Source: Reyranella humidisoli
GTDB taxonomy: Bacteria > Pseudomonadota > Alphaproteobacteria > Reyranellales > Reyranellaceae
DNA: 64,000 bases
Direction of reading: 5' to 3'
Assembly (NCBI RefSeq): GCF_019039055.1
Contig: NZ_JAHOPB010000002.1
Location: forward strand, 186,001 to 250,000
Shown here: positions 1 to 9,386 of the stretch, one piece after another
Numbering within the stretch: the first letter of the stretch is position 1
Layout of the letters: the number at the start of each line of letters is the position of its first letter
Notes under the pieces: model-generated
Databases searched by the model: none
The model's input: the letters and a program-made list of their open reading frames with translations, nothing else
What the model was told of the DNA's origin: nothing
Position numbers and translations under genes: made by a program

Positions 1-1095
1 CGCCCGATTTCGGCCGATTCGCACATCACCGAACCGCCCGGCTGCTATCGCGATCACATAGAGCCGGCGTTCCGCGAGCGGGCCCCGCATGTCGTGCGTC
101 ATGACAGCATGGGCGACATTTACATCGTCGACGGGATGAAAACGCCCGTGCCGATGGGGCTGATCGCCGCCGCCGGCGTGGCACCCCAGGACATCCGGAT
201 CGGCGGGGCGAAGTTCGAGGATCTGCACCGCAGCGGCTGGGATCCGTCGAGTCGGTTGCAGGATCAGGACAGGGACGGCGTCGCGGCCGAGATCATCTAT
301 CCCACGGTCGGCATGCTGATCTGCAATCATCCGGACTTCGACTACAAGAAGGCCTGCTTCGACGCCTACAACAGGTGGCTCCAGGCATATTGCTCACACG
401 CACCCGATCGTCTCGTCGGCATGGGGCAAACGGCCATGCGCACCGTGGCGGAAGGCATTGCCGATCTGGAGCGCATCAAGGCGATGGGATTCCGGGGCGT
501 GATGATGCCCGGCAATCCCGGCGAGAAGGACTATGACGATCCTGCCTACGATCCGTTCTGGGAGGCAGCCATCGCACTCGAAATGCCTCTTTCCTGGCAT
601 ATCCTCACGACCTCGGGCGACAATTCGCTCTCCAAGCCGCGCGGGCCGAAGATAAACGGCTTCCTGTCGATCATCCGCGGCTGCCAGGACATCATGGGCA
701 TGCTGGTCTTCAGCGGCGTCTTCGAGCGCCACCCCGCTCTGAGAGTTGTCTGCGTCGAAGCCGATGCAGGATGGGCGCCGCATTTCATGTACCGCATGGA
801 CCACGCCTACAAGCGCCATCGCTATTGGATGAAGGGCAAGGAACTTGCGCGGATGCCGTCGGACTATTTCAGGGACAACATCGCGTTGACGTTCCAGGAC
901 GACTGGACGGCGTTCCAGTTCGCCGAGCATCTGGCGCCGCAACAGCTCATGTGGGCCAACGATTTCCCGCACAGCGATTCCACCTGGCCCTGGAGTCAGG
1001 ACGTCCTCGCCGAGCAGACGGCCCAACTCGCACCCGATCTCCGCAAGCGCATACTTCGCGACAACGTAGCGGAGCTTTACAAGCTCGCGGCGTAG
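1..1095 (+). CDS. amidohydrolase family protein (5' end outside window)
   Basis: Metal-dependent hydrolase or decarboxylase of the amidohydrolase 2 (PF04909) TIM-barrel family, the group that includes ACMSD-type decarboxylases. The frame is already open at base 1, and the residues ahead of the first usable start codon carry the family's N-terminal metal-binding signature (ADSHITEP, DxHxxE-like). The gene therefore starts upstream of the window, and about 364 residues are seen here. Further family signatures are LSWHIL in mid-protein, where the His is a probable metal ligand, and ANDFPHSDSTWPW near the C terminus, which holds the catalytic Asp. A terminator hairpin follows directly. The substrate cannot be told from the sequence, and no pathway partner is in the window. 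Confidence 0.85.
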   Translation, partial: RPISADSHITEPPGCYRDHIEPAFRERAPHVVRHDSMGDIYIVDGMKTPVPMGLIAAAGVAPQDIRIGGAKFEDLHRSGWDPSSRLQDQDRDGVAAEIIYPTVGMLICNHPDFDYKKACFDAYNRWLQAYCSHAPDRLVGMGQTAMRTVAEGIADLERIKAMGFRGVMMPGNPGEKDYDDPAYDPFWEAAIALEMPLSWHILTTSGDNSLSKPRGPKINGFLSIIRGCQDIMGMLVFSGVFERHPALRVVCVEADAGWAPHFMYRMDHAYKRHRYWMKGKELARMPSDYFRDNIALTFQDDWTAFQFAEHLAPQQLMWANDFPHSDSTWPWSQDVLAEQTAQLAPDLRKRILRDNVAELYKLAA

Positions 1096-1106
1096 CCCCG
1101 CACGAG

Positions 1107-1138
1107 AGAGCCCGTCCCCTTCCGGTGACGGGCTTTTA
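1107..1138 (+). terminator. Rho-independent terminator after the amidohydrolase gene
   Basis: A GC-rich stem GAGCCCGTC pairs with GACGGGCTT across a 10-base loop and ends in TTTT. It begins 12 bases after the amidohydrolase stop codon and faces the convergent small lipoprotein gene. Confidence 0.75.
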
Positions 1139-1203
1139 CGCTCCAACAAACTGAACGCCCGACCGGCTAACGCTGCCGCCCTCGATGAATCCGGCCAGCG
1201 GGA

Positions 1204-1377
1204 TCAGCGCGTCGTGTAGACGGTCGTCGTCTGGGCGGGGACCGGCGCGGTTTCGTAGACGACCGTACGCTCGGCCGTCCGGGCTGGAACGGGTTTTTCC
1301 ACGACACGCTCGGTGTAGGACGCGCAGCCCGCGACGAAAGAACACGCGACGATGGTAATGATAGCGAGTTGCTTCAC
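1204..1377 (-). CDS. small lipoprotein, 57 residues, unknown function
   Basis: A very small exported lipoprotein. The GTG start at 1377 is preceded by AAAGGAGGGG at good spacing. The product opens with a short hydrophobic signal and a lipobox (FVAGC, Cys18), so the mature protein is about 40 residues. The mature part is rich in Val, Thr, Pro and Arg (TERVVEKPVPART, then APVPAQTTTVYTTR), which suggests an extended, probably disordered tail anchored to a membrane. I do not recognise a family beyond the many short Pro/Thr/Val-rich lipoproteins of alphaproteobacteria. A longer frame runs upstream to 1491, but its extra N terminus would bury the signal peptide. Confidence 0.7.
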   Translation of the reverse strand: MKQLAIITIVACSFVAGCASYTERVVEKPVPARTAERTVVYETAPVPAQTTTVYTTR

Positions 1378-1490
1378 AGGACCCCTCCTTTGTTGAGATT
1401 GCGCACGACAACGGCACCTACCGATGGGGGTTGCGGCATCGATTTCCAACCCATTGCGCCGCAAGTCAGTCCATCTGCAATTTTTTGGCA

Positions 1491-1519
1491 TTGCTCACGC
1501 AAGAGCAGTTTTGCATATT
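1491..1519 (+). promoter_or_regulatory. probable sigma-70 promoter of the OmpA-family gene
   Basis: TTGCTC at 1491-1496, a 17-base spacer and CATATT at 1514-1519 would start transcription about 30 bases before the gene. A strong ribosome site (GGGGAGAGGGG) lies just ahead of the ATG at 1555. The hexamers are imperfect, so this is inference from spacing and position. Confidence 0.4.
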
Positions 1520-1554
1520 AGACGTGGCTATATGGCCATAGGGGAGAGGGGCTT

Positions 1555-2184
1555 ATGCTCAAGAAGTTGTTTGTTCTCGCTGCTGCTGCATTCATGATCG
1601 CCGCTTGTGACGAGCCTGCGCCGGCCACCGCGCCGCCGCCGCCGCCGCCGCCGGCTCCGCAGAGCTTCATGGTGTTCTTCGATTGGGACAGCGCCAAGCT
1701 CAACACCCAGGCTGCCAACGTGGTCGGCCAGGCTGCTGGTGCGTTCAAGACCAAGGGTGGTGCGCGCATCACCGCGACCGGCCATACCGACACGTCGGGA
1801 ACGCCGGCCTACAACATGGCGCTCTCGCTGCGTCGTGCCAACGCCGTCAAGGACGCGCTGGTCAAGGAAGGCGTTCCCGCGACCGCTATTGCCGTCGTCG
1901 GCCGTGGCGATCAGGGCCTGCTCGTCCAGACCGGCCCGAACGTCCGTGAGCCGCAGAACCGCCGCGTCGAGATCGTGATGGCGCAGGTCGCTGCCATGCC
2001 GATGAACGACGCCGCCTACTGCGCCGCCCTGGCCCAGAAGTGGCGTGAATACACCCGTGTGGACGCGTCCGGCCCGGCTCCGCAGGCGATTGCCAAGTGC
2101 AACGCCGGCGACTACGCCGCGGGCATCCCGGTGCTCGTGAAGCTGCTGAACGACGCGAAGGTTCCGCTGCCGCCGCGCACCTGA
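1555..2184 (+). CDS. OmpA-family outer-membrane lipoprotein
   Basis: A lipoprotein that probably ties an envelope membrane to peptidoglycan. The signal peptide ends in a lipobox (MIAAC, Cys18) with Asp at +2. A Pro-rich linker follows, encoded by a run of CCG codons, then an OmpA-C domain at about residues 37-140. That domain has the phase FDWDSAKL, the signature GHTDTSG and the terminal NRRVEI, which together make up the peptidoglycan (diaminopimelate) binding fold. About 65 residues beyond the domain contain two Cys (AAYCAAL and AIAKCNAG) and a conserved-looking LKLLNDAKVPLP end. This tail is not part of classical Pal. The protein resembles Pal, but no tol genes are nearby, so I do not assign the symbol. 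Confidence 0.85.
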   Translation: MLKKLFVLAAAAFMIAACDEPAPATAPPPPPPPAPQSFMVFFDWDSAKLNTQAANVVGQAAGAFKTKGGARITATGHTDTSGTPAYNMALSLRRANAVKDALVKEGVPATAIAVVGRGDQGLLVQTGPNVREPQNRRVEIVMAQVAAMPMNDAAYCAALAQKWREYTRVDASGPAPQAIAKCNAGDYAAGIPVLVKLLNDAKVPLPPRT

Positions 2185-2203
2185 GACCTTTGAATCGACA
2201 AGG

Positions 2204-2232
2204 AAAGGCGGCCCTCGTGGCCGCCTTTTTTT
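2204..2232 (+). terminator. Rho-independent terminator of the OmpA-family gene
   Basis: A perfect 10-base-pair stem (AAAGGCGGCC with GGCCGCCTTT), a 5-base loop and a run of seven T. It starts 20 bases after the stop codon and closes a single-gene transcription unit. Confidence 0.92.
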
Positions 2233-2235
2233 GTT

Positions 2236-2637
2236 CTAGCTGCGCTCCGCGGGTGGGACCGGGAGCGGTGCCCACCGTGTGGGATGAAGCTCGGGATACT
2301 CGATCCACGGGCCGGTTTCCGCGAAGCCGGGGTCGAGGACCCCGACGTCGCTGACCCAGTATCCCAGCGAGCGGCGGTTGGCGTCGAAGCGCCAGGTACC
2401 GACGACGATTTCACGGGCGGCATTGCCGGCAAGGCCGGGGCAGAACAGAAGCAGGGGGCCCTCGTCCTTGGGAGCCGTCGCGATCGGCTGCCACGTCCCG
2501 ACCGGTCCCTGGCGCAGTGCTTCGATTTCCGCGGCCGCCCGCCACCTCACGTCACCTTCGAGAGTTCCAGAAGAGCCGCTCCCCGCGCCATGTTCGGCAC
2601 GGCAAATGGCACGCAGTTCATCGACCAAATCCGCCAT
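2236..2637 (-). CDS. WQPI-TAPKD motif protein of unknown function, 133 residues
   Basis: A small soluble protein whose second half carries the pattern TWQPIATAPKDEGPLLLF, followed by a Trp-rich stretch (GTWRF, YWVSDVG, PTRWAPLP). This Trp-Pro-Lys pattern occurs in many short bacterial and phage proteins annotated as DUF551-like, and their function is unknown. The ATG at 2637 has GGAG five bases ahead, so I chose it over a longer frame reaching 2958, which would cover the promoter of the divergent regulator. It converges on the OmpA-family gene and shares the short terminator region with it. Confidence 0.65.
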   Translation of the reverse strand: MADLVDELRAICRAEHGAGSGSSGTLEGDVRWRAAAEIEALRQGPVGTWQPIATAPKDEGPLLLFCPGLAGNAAREIVVGTWRFDANRRSLGYWVSDVGVLDPGFAETGPWIEYPELHPTRWAPLPVPPAERS

Positions 2638-2692
2638 CTCAGCTCCAGAGCGCTCGCTTCCCGGCAGTCTTTCTAGCCCAGGAGAGGCGCTC

Positions 2693-2721
2693 TTGATGCG
2701 TAATCCAGTATAGTGGATAAT
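2693..2721 (+). promoter_or_regulatory. promoter with overlapping inverted-repeat operator for the XRE-cupin gene
   Basis: TTGATG (2693-2698), a 17-base spacer and GATAAT (2716-2721) form a good sigma-70 promoter. An inverted repeat ATCCA-GTATAG-TGGAT (2703-2718) runs into the -10 element, which is where a repressor would block polymerase. The expected transcription start, about 2728, is only a few bases before the ATG at 2731, so the message would be almost leaderless. Autoregulation by the downstream regulator is inferred. Confidence 0.6.
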
Positions 2722-2730
2722 AATTCCATT

Positions 2731-3303
2731 ATGAAGGATGACATCAATCACCGGATCGCTGCCCGCGTGCGCGGGCTCAGGAGCCAGTCGGGCTTGTCGC
2801 TCGAGGCGCTGGCGGATGCGTGCGGAGTCAGCCGTTCCATGATCTCCCTCGTCGAGCGGGGAGAGAGCAGTCCGACGGCCGTCATTCTGGAAAAGCTGGC
2901 GACCGGTCTCGGCGTCTCGCTGGCAACACTCTTCGAGCCACCGGCCGCGCCTGCCCATCCGGTGTCGCGCCGTGCCGACCAGGTCGAATGGCGTGACCCC
3001 GCGTCGGGTTATCTACGTCGCAACGTATCGCCGGGCGGCTACCCTTCGCCGATCCAGATCGTGGAGGTCCAGTTTCCCGCTGGGGCCCGGGTCGCCTACG
3101 AGACGGCGGCGCGACCGGGGACAACACACCAGCAGGTATGGGTGCTTCAGGGAAGGATCGAGATCACGCTGGGCGAAGACCGCCACGAGCTGGACGCCGG
3201 CGATTGTCTGGCCATGGTCCTCGATCAGCCGATCGCCTATCACAATCCGACGTCCAGGCCGGCACGCTATTGCGTGGTCATCGTGGCACCGCGGCCGGGC
3301 TGA
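2731..3303 (+). CDS. XRE-family regulator with C-terminal cupin sensor domain
   Basis: A one-component transcription factor. Residues about 8-62 form a Cro/CI helix-turn-helix (LSLEALADACGVSRSMISLVERGESSP), and residues about 100-180 form a cupin barrel (QQVWVLQGRIEI, then DAGDCLAM) that would bind a small ligand. This HTH-cupin layout is typical of PuuR/SutR-like regulators of amino-acid, polyamine or sulfur metabolism. I place the start at ATG 2731, because an in-frame GTG at 2713 lies inside the promoter. It sits 3 bases before an EamA exporter gene, so the pair is probably one operon in which the regulator controls the transporter and itself. Confidence 0.88.
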   Translation: MKDDINHRIAARVRGLRSQSGLSLEALADACGVSRSMISLVERGESSPTAVILEKLATGLGVSLATLFEPPAAPAHPVSRRADQVEWRDPASGYLRRNVSPGGYPSPIQIVEVQFPAGARVAYETAARPGTTHQQVWVLQGRIEITLGEDRHELDAGDCLAMVLDQPIAYHNPTSRPARYCVVIVAPRPG

Positions 3304-3306
3304 GCG

Positions 3307-4143
3307 ATGGATCTCACCGATGTCGCTGCCGCCCTGCTGAGCGCGGTCCTTCACGCCGGCTGGAATGCCGCCGTGAAGGCCAGTCGCAATCCGACACAGG
3401 TTATGACCGCCCAGATGCTCCTGGGTGCCGTGCTGGTCGTGCCTGCGCTGTTCTGGTCGGGCCTCCCGAGCCTGGCATCCTTCGGATGGATCGCGGCATC
3501 GACGCTCATGAACACGCTCACCGTGGTTGCCCTCCTGCGGGCCTATGAGCTGGGCGGGTTCGGGCTGGTCTATCCCGTCGTCCGATCCCTGGCGGTGCTT
3601 CTGGTGGTGCCCATGGCGGCCGTCCTGACGGGCGAGCAGCTGGGAACGGCAGGAATGGCCGGCATCCTGATCATATCCCTGTCCCTGATCGTCCTCGCCT
3701 GGGATGCCGCGCGGGGGCAAGGGGTTACGACCCAGGCCCTGAGGTGGATCCTGGCCGCCGGGGTTGGCACCGCTGCCTACATCATGTGCGACGCGCAGGG
3801 GGTGCGGCTATCGGGATCGCCCTGGGCCTACGGCTTCGTCGTGTCGATCACCAATGCGGTGGCCATGGGGTGGCGGCAGCGGCGTGCGGGGCCGCCCTGG
3901 GCTCCCGTGGCGGCACACTGGAAACTCGCCCTGCCGCTGGCGTTGGCCTCGATGGCCTCCTACCTGCTCATTCTCTGGGTCTGGAGCCACGCGCCGATCG
4001 CGCCGGCCGCGGCGCTGCGGGACACGAGCGCGATCTTTGCCGTGCTCATCGCCGTCTTCTGGCTGAACGAACCCTTTACGCGCACGCGCATCGCCGCCGT
4101 GCTGATGGCCGCCGCTGCCGTGCCGCTGCTGCGCTTCGGCTGA
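3307..4143 (+). CDS. EamA/DMT-family transporter
   Basis: An inner-membrane carrier of the drug/metabolite transporter superfamily, 278 residues with about ten hydrophobic segments arranged as two EamA repeats (residues about 5-138 and 147-276). It opens with a typical N-terminal helix (LLSAVLHAGWNAAVKA). The second repeat ends in AVLIAVFWLNEPFTRTRIAAVLM, the usual E-x-x-x-x-R-x-x-G/A region. The start lies 3 bases after the XRE-cupin stop, so translation is coupled and the exported or imported metabolite is probably the cupin ligand. Substrate unknown; amino-acid or metabolite efflux is common for the family. Confidence 0.88.
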   Translation: MDLTDVAAALLSAVLHAGWNAAVKASRNPTQVMTAQMLLGAVLVVPALFWSGLPSLASFGWIAASTLMNTLTVVALLRAYELGGFGLVYPVVRSLAVLLVVPMAAVLTGEQLGTAGMAGILIISLSLIVLAWDAARGQGVTTQALRWILAAGVGTAAYIMCDAQGVRLSGSPWAYGFVVSITNAVAMGWRQRRAGPPWAPVAAHWKLALPLALASMASYLLILWVWSHAPIAPAAALRDTSAIFAVLIAVFWLNEPFTRTRIAAVLMAAAAVPLLRFG

Positions 4144-4226
4144 GCGGGACGGGCTTGTGCGCCGCGCAGCCGGGTGACAGCATCGGCGTTGACGACAGCG
4201 TCCCGTACCCGGCCGAGGAGACTCCC

Positions 4227-4529
4227 ATGGAAGTCGATGGTCTTGTCACGGCGTTGGAGCGTATCGAGCTCGCCACTCGTGATTTCATGCATCCGCCCGA
4301 CCGCGCCGACCGGTCGGGGGCACTTCTCGACGTGCTGGCGGAATGTGGAAGGGCCCTCGGCCATCCCTATGCGATCGATCCGGGGCTGGACGATGCGCGA
4401 AGCGAGGCGTCCCGCCACTGCGCCACGGTCCAGGAGAACCTCTCGGCGGTGCTGGAAGAGGTGCGCCAGCTTCACATGACCGTAAGCGGCCTGCTGCCCT
4501 CGCTCGTCCGGATCGCCGACCGCGAATGA
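4227..4529 (+). CDS. hypothetical protein, 100 residues, helical
   Basis: A short soluble protein with no signal peptide or membrane segment. The ATG at 4227 is preceded by GAGGAG six bases upstream. The sequence is rich in Leu, Glu, Arg and Asp with heptad-like spacing (LVTALERIELATRDFM, NLSAVLEEVRQLHMTVSGLL), suggesting a small helical bundle. I do not recognise a family. It lies downstream of the EamA gene on the same strand with an 83-base gap and ends at a bidirectional terminator facing rpoD. Confidence 0.6.
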   Translation: MEVDGLVTALERIELATRDFMHPPDRADRSGALLDVLAECGRALGHPYAIDPGLDDARSEASRHCATVQENLSAVLEEVRQLHMTVSGLLPSLVRIADRE

Positions 4530-4533
4530 GCTG

Positions 4534-4574
4534 ACACGAAAAAGCCGGGGACGAGCCCCGGCTTTTGTCGTGTC
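4534..4574. terminator. bidirectional terminator between the small ORF and rpoD
   Basis: An extended hairpin: GACACGA, then AAAAGCCGGGG, loop ACGAG, then CCCCGGCTTTT and TCGTGTC. It has A/T tracts on both sides, so it can stop transcripts arriving from either direction. The convergent genes end 5 bases and 17 bases away. Confidence 0.88.
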
Positions 4575-4590
4575 CGATTTCGGCTCGATC

Positions 4591-6606
<2,016 letters not shown>

Positions 6607-6774
6607 TACTCAAATCCTTGGGTGCGACAAACAGGTACGACGGCCAACGGGCCGTTCATTTGGCTGCAAGAAGGGGAGGCGGGGAAGGGCGGCCCCGCGG
6701 AAACTACCCTTCTACTATATGGGGCTTCAGTGCAAGCAGCGATAGGGCTCGGCCCCGGATTCATCGCGCTCCGG

Positions 6775-8649
6775 CTATCCGGCATTGGATTCCACGCTTT
6801 CGCGCCGCATCCGGTCCAAAATGGCCTGAAGTCGCCGCAGATTCTCCTCCGACATGTCATCGGCGAGGGCTTCTTCCGCCCGTTTCAGCTCCTCGGGATC
6901 GGCCTGGAGCTGGCTCATGTGGCGCGCCGCGCGGCGCCACTGGCCGACCCAGCCGTCGGCGTCCGCGGGATCGTCTCGAAACGCCTCGCGCGCCTTCTGC
7001 CGGGCCGATGCCGCCAGGCGGCCGAGCCCGGTTCGTTCGAGATGCTGCTCGATCAACTGCGCCTCCAGGGAGGTATCTCCGGCGGCTTCGTCGGCCGCCG
7101 GATCGACGCCGGACGGCACCAGCGACAGCGCGTCCAGCAGGCCGCTGCGCAGCCGAATCAGCTCGGGATTGGCGATCGGCAGGTTGGCCAGGTCCTCGGC
7201 CAGGATGTGGAGCAGGGCGGGCCGTTCGATCAGCGCGCCCAGCAGCACCCGTTCCTGACGCGAACCGTCGAGATCGCTTCCGGACCGGCGGGCGGCCGCG
7301 CCGGCGGCGAAGGGGGCCGGCTCGGGATCGCCCGGCCGGCGAAACGGCCGGCGGCTGCCGGGCTGCCAGGCCGGCGCCTCGGGCCGCCGCATGCGGTTCA
7401 GCCGGCTGCGCATCTCGGTCCGGTAGTAGTCGCGGACGACGGGGTCGGCGATCTCCGCCACCCGCTGCTCGACGGACCGCTGCAGGCTGGCCCGGCGCTC
7501 CGGCGTGTCGGTCGATTTTCCCGCCGTTTCCATTTCCCAGACAACGTCCGACAGCGGACGGGCGAGGTCGAGGGTGCGTCGCAGCGCGTCTGGCCCGCGC
7601 GTCCGTATCAGGCTGTCGGGATCCTCCCCGGCGGGCAGGGCGAGAAAGCGCAGGCTCTTGCCGGCGCGGAGGAGTGGCAGGGCGCGTTCGGCGGCGCGCG
7701 ACATCGCGCGGCGTCCGGCATTGTCGCCGTCGAAACAGAGATAGGGCTCGTCGGCGAGCTTCCAGAGTTCGGCGAGTTGGCCTTCGGTGAGGGCGGTGCC
7801 GAGCGGCGCCACGGCCCCGCCGAAGCCCGCCCCGTGCAGCGCGATGACGTCCATATAGCCCTCGGCCACGATGACCGGCTGGTCCTTGGTCACGGCCTGG
7901 CGGGCGAGGTCGAGGCAGTAGAGGTTGGCACCCTTGTGGAAGAGCGGCGTCTCGGGTGAGTTGAGATACTTCGGCTCGCCGGCGCCCATGACGCGACCGC
8001 CAAAGGCGATGGCCCGGCCGCGGCGGTCGTTGATGACGAACATCACGCGACCGCGGAAGCGGTCGTACGGTTCGCGCCGGTCTTCCGGCTGGATGGCAAG
8101 CCCGGCCTCGACGATCTTCTCGATGGGCACGCTCTCGCGCTTCAGGGCCGCGATCACGCCGTCCCGGGAATCCGGGGCGAACCCCAGCCGGAACTGGTCG
8201 ATAACGGCGTCGGACAGGCCGCGGCCGCGCAGGTAGTCCAGGCCCTGACGCCCGACCGGCAGGCGAAGCTGCTTCTGGTACCATTGGGCCGCCATTTCGA
8301 CGACCTGCTGCAGGGTCGAAGCGCGGTCGGCGCGCTCGCGTTCCGCCGGGGTGGCCCGCGGCACCGGGAGATTGACCTCGCGGGCCAGTTTCTCGACCGC
8401 CTCGGGGAACGAAAGACCCTCGGTCTTTATGACGAAATCAATGGCGCTGCCTTTTTCATGGCAGCCGAAGCAGTAGAAGAAACCCTTCTTGTCGTTGACG
8501 GTGAAGGAGGGCGTCTTCTCGTTGTGGAAGGGGCAGAGGCCCGCATACTCGGCACCGGAGCGACGCTTCAGCGACACTTTCCGCCCGACGATGTCGGACA
8601 GGCTGAGGCGCGCGCGCAGTTCGTCGAGAAACCCCGGAGGGAAGGCCAT
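6775..8649 (-). CDS. dnaG: DNA primase
   Basis: Makes RNA primers at the replication fork, 624 residues. The N-terminal zinc ribbon has the CHC2 ligands Cys39, His42, Cys60 and Cys63 (CPFHNEKTPSF, then FYCFGCHEKG). The catalytic core with a TOPRIM domain follows (VIVAEGYMDVIAL and CFDGDNAGRRA supply the acidic metal ligands), then a C-terminal region that would contact DnaB helicase. It lies between yqeY and rpoD, all on the minus strand. This trio is often co-transcribed, coupling replication, translation and transcription capacity. Confidence 0.97.
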   Translation of the reverse strand: MAFPPGFLDELRARLSLSDIVGRKVSLKRRSGAEYAGLCPFHNEKTPSFTVNDKKGFFYCFGCHEKGSAIDFVIKTEGLSFPEAVEKLAREVNLPVPRATPAERERADRASTLQQVVEMAAQWYQKQLRLPVGRQGLDYLRGRGLSDAVIDQFRLGFAPDSRDGVIAALKRESVPIEKIVEAGLAIQPEDRREPYDRFRGRVMFVINDRRGRAIAFGGRVMGAGEPKYLNSPETPLFHKGANLYCLDLARQAVTKDQPVIVAEGYMDVIALHGAGFGGAVAPLGTALTEGQLAELWKLADEPYLCFDGDNAGRRAMSRAAERALPLLRAGKSLRFLALPAGEDPDSLIRTRGPDALRRTLDLARPLSDVVWEMETAGKSTDTPERRASLQRSVEQRVAEIADPVVRDYYRTEMRSRLNRMRRPEAPAWQPGSRRPFRRPGDPEPAPFAAGAAARRSGSDLDGSRQERVLLGALIERPALLHILAEDLANLPIANPELIRLRSGLLDALSLVPSGVDPAADEAAGDTSLEAQLIEQHLERTGLGRLAASARQKAREAFRDDPADADGWVGQWRRAARHMSQLQADPEELKRAEEALADDMSEENLRRLQAILDRMRRESVESNAG

Positions 8650-8702
8650 CCCCTAAGATGGTCCTGCGATCGGAGCCACGCCATAGGGGATAGCGGGGAA
8701 GA

Positions 8703-9161
8703 TCAGGGGCTCAGAGCCTTTTTGACGGCTGCCGACGCCTTGGCGAAGTCCATCTGGCCGGCATACTTGCCCTTCAGCGCGGCCATCACGCCGCCCATGT
8801 CCTTGACCGAGGTGGCGCCGGCGGCGGCGATGGCCTCGCGGACGGCGGCCTCGACCGCGGCGTCGTCCATCTGCTGCGGCAGGAAGCGCTCGATCACGGC
8901 AATCTCGGCCTTTTCCTTGTCAGCCAGATCGGTGCGGCCGCCTTTTTCGTATAGCGAAATGGATTCGTTCCGCTGTTTGATCATGCCCTGCATCATCGAC
9001 AGGATCTTGTCGTCGGCCACGCCTTCGCGGCTGGCCTCGGTGCGGGCGGCGATGTCGACGTCCTTGAGCTTGGCCAGGATGAGCCGAATCGTGCCCAGCG
9101 CCGCCTGATCCTTGGCGCGCATGGCGTCTTTCATCGCTTCGGTCAGTTTCTCGCGCAGCAT
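8703..9161 (-). CDS. GatB/YqeY domain protein
   Basis: A 152-residue helical protein of the GatB/YqeY family, related to the tail domain of the GatB amidotransferase subunit. Free-standing members are thought to touch tRNA, but their role is not settled. Characteristic segments are MLREKLTEAMKDAMRAKD at the start and GGVMAALKGKYAGQMDFAKA near the end. I use ATG 9161, because a frame extending upstream would run across the divergent carA gene. It is 53 bases ahead of dnaG and likely begins the dnaG-rpoD transcription unit. Confidence 0.92.
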   Translation of the reverse strand: MLREKLTEAMKDAMRAKDQAALGTIRLILAKLKDVDIAARTEASREGVADDKILSMMQGMIKQRNESISLYEKGGRTDLADKEKAEIAVIERFLPQQMDDAAVEAAVREAIAAAGATSVKDMGGVMAALKGKYAGQMDFAKASAAVKKALSP

Positions 9162-9278
9162 CGCTTGGGTCCCCTTGGTTCGCCCGAGGGCTAAGGGGCG
9201 GAAACTAATCATCCAGGCCGCTGTTGGCAAAGCAAATAAGTTATTGAAATAGCTTAGAAATTGGCTGCCTTGCGCGCC

Positions 9279-9361
9279 TTGACCCTCTGCGGCGGCTTGG
9301 TTACAAACCGCGCGGCTCGCCGATCGCCTCGCCCATGCCGGGTCCGGGGCGAGGCCGCGCG
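9279..9361 (+). promoter_or_regulatory. carAB promoter and structured leader
   Basis: TTGACC (9279-9284), a 17-base spacer and TACAAA (9302-9307) form a good promoter for carA. The leader directly after it can fold into a long hairpin. An outer stem CGCGCGGC (9309-9316) pairs with GCCGCGCG (9354-9361), and an inner stem GCCTCGCCC (9326-9334) pairs with GGGCGAGGC (9347-9355). No T run follows, so it is not a plain terminator. A role in translation control or attenuation of pyrimidine/arginine genes is inference. Confidence 0.5.
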
Positions 9362-9386
9362 AGCGCCACGAACAGGCATATTCATC

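Noticed and set aside
2713..2730. GTG 2713 as the start of the XRE-cupin gene
   Set aside because: It lies inside the promoter and inverted repeat, and would precede the expected transcription start.
9261..9386. Longer N terminus of CarA from 9261
   Set aside because: The added residues cover the carA promoter and show no similarity to CarA; ATG 9387 gives the family start.
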